Source: an uncultured Solirubrobacteraceae bacterium
GTDB taxonomy: Bacteria; Actinomycetota; Thermoleophilia; Solirubrobacterales; Solirubrobacteraceae
Assembly: GCA_955652345.1 (NCBI GenBank)
Contig: CATPBV010000320.1
Coordinates: 1-5,850 of the forward strand
Direction of reading: 5' to 3'
DNA length: 5,850 bases
Under the pieces are notes generated by a model. The model made no database searches. It had not been told where the DNA came from and was given only the letters and a program-made list of their open reading frames with translations. Numbering within the stretch: position 1 is the stretch's first letter; the number at the start of each line of letters is the position of its first letter. Position numbers and translations under genes: made by a program. Shown here in pieces: positions 4,275 to 5,850 of this stretch.

Positions 4275-5676
4275 CGAGTGACCACCCAGGCGTCGTGCGA
4301 CCCCTGCTCGGCCCGTAGCCGCTGGGCATCGCGACCGAGCTGCCCGGGACCGGAGTGGCGCTCGCCCACGGCTCTTCCTCCTGCTCCGGCTCCAGAGGCT
4401 GCTGCGAAGGATTCCCATCGTCCGAGCGAGCGGATCCGATCGCGTCGATCACCCCCTCGAGTGCCTGCAGGTTGTGACCGCTGAGCAGCGCATCGCAGTG
4501 CGGAAGTGCCGCCGCCATCCCGCCGGCCCGTGGGACAAACCCCTCCGCGGCAGCCCGCGGATTGATCCACACGATCCTGTAGGCCAGACGCGCGAGCCGC
4601 TCCATCTCTCGGCCCACAAGCGTCGGATCGCCTCGCTCCCACCCGTCGGAGAGGATCACGATCACCGCTCCGCGGGCCATGCCGCGCCGCCCGTGGCGGT
4701 CGTTGAAGGCCTTGAGCGCATCGCCGATCCGGGTCCCGCTCGACCAGTCGGGTGCCGCGGCCGCCGCGTTCTGGATCGCACGCTCCGGGTTGCGCGACGC
4801 GAGCGCCCGTGTCACGCGTGTCAGACGCGTGGCGAACACGAACGCCTCGGCGTTCCGGCCGCTGGCGACGGCGCAGGTCAGGAACTGCAGGTACGCGCGC
4901 GCGTAGGGCTCCATCGAACCGGAGATGTCGCACAGCAGCACCATCCGGCGGCGGACCACCCGCCGGCGCCGACGCCTGAGATGGATCGGGTCGCCTCCCG
5001 TGCGCATGCTCCCGCGGAGCGTCCGTCGCAGGTCGATGCGCTCCCCGCGATGCCATCTCTGGGCGCGGCGAGTGCGGCGCAGCGGGGTGGCCATCCCGAG
5101 ACGCGTCATCAGCTGGTAGAGCTGGGCGAGCTCGTGCGGCTCGAGCGCGTCGAAGCGCTTCTCCCGCAGCACCTCCTCCGCGCTCGGCGCCACCGGGACG
5201 AGCAGCTCGCCCTGATCGCGCTCCTCGCGCTCGCCCGGCACCGGCGCTGGGGCGTCATCGGCGCGCGGCGTCGCGAGGTCCGAGCCCTCGCGGGCCACGT
5301 CACGATCCGATCGTGGCCGGTCTTCGGGCTGCGCAGGGACCGTCCGGACCTGATCGGGGACGAGCTCCGGATCCTCGTGACCACGCGGCGCCCCGAACAC
5401 CGACCAGAACACCGAGTCAAACGCCTTGACCTGCGCCGAGTCCGAGACGAACACTGCGCGCGCCGTCCAGTACAGCCGTCGTCGCGTGATCGGCTCGACC
5501 AGCGTCAGGGCGGTTGCGAACGAGGCGGCGCGCTCCGCGGTCATCGGCACGCCCGCGCGGTGCAGCCGCTGGCTGAACGCCCCGGCCACGGCGGGCAGGT
5601 CAAGGTGGATCGTCTCGACCCTGAACACCGGCGGGTCAGTCTGCGCTGGCAACGAGCTGCTCCAGGCCTTCCGCAC
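4264..5676 (-). CDS. coxE: CoxE-like VWA domain protein
   Basis: A 470-aa cytoplasmic VWA-domain protein of the CoxE family, the partner of MoxR-type AAA+ ATPases. In Oligotropha-type systems CoxD and CoxE act in maturing CO dehydrogenase, including assembly of its Mo-S-Cu site. The N-terminal helical region (about 20-100) is CoxE-like and is followed by an acidic, Pro-rich linker (about 100-165). A second helical part (170-230) ends in a basic patch with six Arg (234-239). The VWA domain runs from about 245 to 415 with an intact MIDAS: D250-I-S252-G-S254, T315 (in SSGT) and D344 (in LSDGW). A 55-residue disordered tail follows. The GTG at 5676 has AGAGG six bases upstream but overlaps coxD by 41 bases. 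GTG 5628 (giving 454 aa), seven bases after the coxD stop, is an alternative and loses no recognised domain. Confidence 0.9.
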   Translation of the reverse strand: MRKAWSSSLPAQTDPPVFRVETIHLDLPAVAGAFSQRLHRAGVPMTAERAASFATALTLVEPITRRRLYWTARAVFVSDSAQVKAFDSVFWSVFGAPRGHEDPELVPDQVRTVPAQPEDRPRSDRDVAREGSDLATPRADDAPAPVPGEREERDQGELLVPVAPSAEEVLREKRFDALEPHELAQLYQLMTRLGMATPLRRTRRAQRWHRGERIDLRRTLRGSMRTGGDPIHLRRRRRRVVRRRMVLLCDISGSMEPYARAYLQFLTCAVASGRNAEAFVFATRLTRVTRALASRNPERAIQNAAAAAPDWSSGTRIGDALKAFNDRHGRRGMARGAVIVILSDGWERGDPTLVGREMERLARLAYRIVWINPRAAAEGFVPRAGGMAAALPHCDALLSGHNLQALEGVIDAIGSARSDDGNPSQQPLEPEQEEEPWASATPVPGSSVAMPSGYGPSRGRTTPGWSLDGR

Positions 5677-5850
5677 GGATCACCTCTTGATCCTCGCGGT
5701 ACTTCAGCACCGAGCCGAGCGTGCGGTCGATCGCCGCGGCGTCCAGGTGCTTCACGCCGAGCTCGCCGAGGGCGGCCAGCCAGTCGATGGCCTCGGCGAT
5801 TCCGGGTGGCTTCTGCACGTCGCTGTCGCGCATCCTCGCCACAGCGTCGG
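5636..5850 (-). CDS. coxD: MoxR-family AAA+ ATPase (CoxD-like), C-terminal part only
   Basis: The last 71 codons of a gene whose 5' part lies beyond the end of the window; the GTG at 5842 is probably internal. The segment matches the C-terminal lid of MoxR/CoxD ATPases: the motif D-x-Q-KPPG-x-AEAIDW, then LAALGELGV, LDAAAIDRTLGSVLKYREDQE and a short acidic end. The Walker motifs are not in view, so ATPase integrity cannot be judged. The family is recognised from this conserved tail and from the coxE-like gene that follows and overlaps it, a standard MoxR-VWA pair. CoxD of Oligotropha is an ATPase implicated in finishing the CO dehydrogenase active-site cluster; a related role here is inferred. 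Confidence 0.85.
   Translation of the reverse strand, partial: DAVARMRDSDVQKPPGIAEAIDWLAALGELGVKHLDAAAIDRTLGSVLKYREDQEVIRAEGLEQLVASAD

Noticed and set aside
3609..4484. 291-codon plus-strand open frame
   Set aside because: It is antisense to the CoxL-like gene, the Cys/His protein and the end of coxE, and its translation has no recognisable domain; the minus-strand genes explain the region.
4256..5056. 266-codon minus-strand open frame in another phase
   Set aside because: It lies almost wholly within coxE, whose frame carries an intact VWA MIDAS; the alternative is low-complexity Arg/Gly/Ala sequence.
1..5850. CRISPR arrays, tRNA or rRNA genes, insertion sequences
   Set aside because: No regularly spaced repeats, tRNA-like cloverleaf, rRNA motifs, transposase or terminal inverted repeats were seen.

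Overview
The window looks like chromosomal DNA of a high-GC soil bacterium. Codon third positions are almost always G or C, GTG starts are used, and gene spacing is tight. The cellulase and cox-type gene styles suggest Actinomycetota, possibly a Thermoleophilia-like lineage. That placement is inferred from protein style and was not tested by a search.

Layout: bases 1-597 (+) hold the 3' part of a GH5-type cellulase gene whose 5' end lies outside the window. After a 121-base convergent gap, almost everything else is on the minus strand and belongs to a maturation and accessory cluster for a CO-dehydrogenase/xanthine-dehydrogenase-type molybdenum hydroxylase. In transcription order (from high to low coordinates) these are: the C-terminus of a MoxR/CoxD AAA+ ATPase (5850-5636); a CoxE VWA protein (5676-4264); a 71-aa Cys/His metal-binding-like protein (4274-4059); and a 151-aa stand-alone piece resembling an internal segment of the catalytic subunit CoxL (4046-3591). 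A plus-strand yceI gene (3039-3587) follows, and then a second minus-strand run: coxG (3001-2573), a four-cysteine zinc-ribbon protein (2564-2286), an XdhC/CoxI protein with a C-terminal YHS domain (2237-1305), and a MobA/MocA-type nucleotidyltransferase (1321-719).

How they may work together: the MobA-like enzyme would add the nucleotide to molybdopterin. XdhC/CoxI proteins bind and mature the cofactor and help insert it. CoxD and CoxE form an AAA+/VWA pair that remodels the apo-enzyme and is implicated in finishing the active-site cluster. CoxG is an SRPBCC protein that links the enzyme to the membrane quinone pool. YceI-fold proteins bind polyisoprenoids, including quinones. No structural coxL/coxM/coxS gene is present here; if they exist nearby, they probably lie beyond base 5850.

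The most unusual items are the miniature CoxL-like gene, which has an excellent ribosome-binding site but lacks the family's cofactor-binding signature; the yceI gene lying antisense between two halves of the cluster with gaps of only 3 and 37 bases; the YHS fusion on XdhC; and a possible 8-codon upstream reading frame that contains the xdhC start codon.
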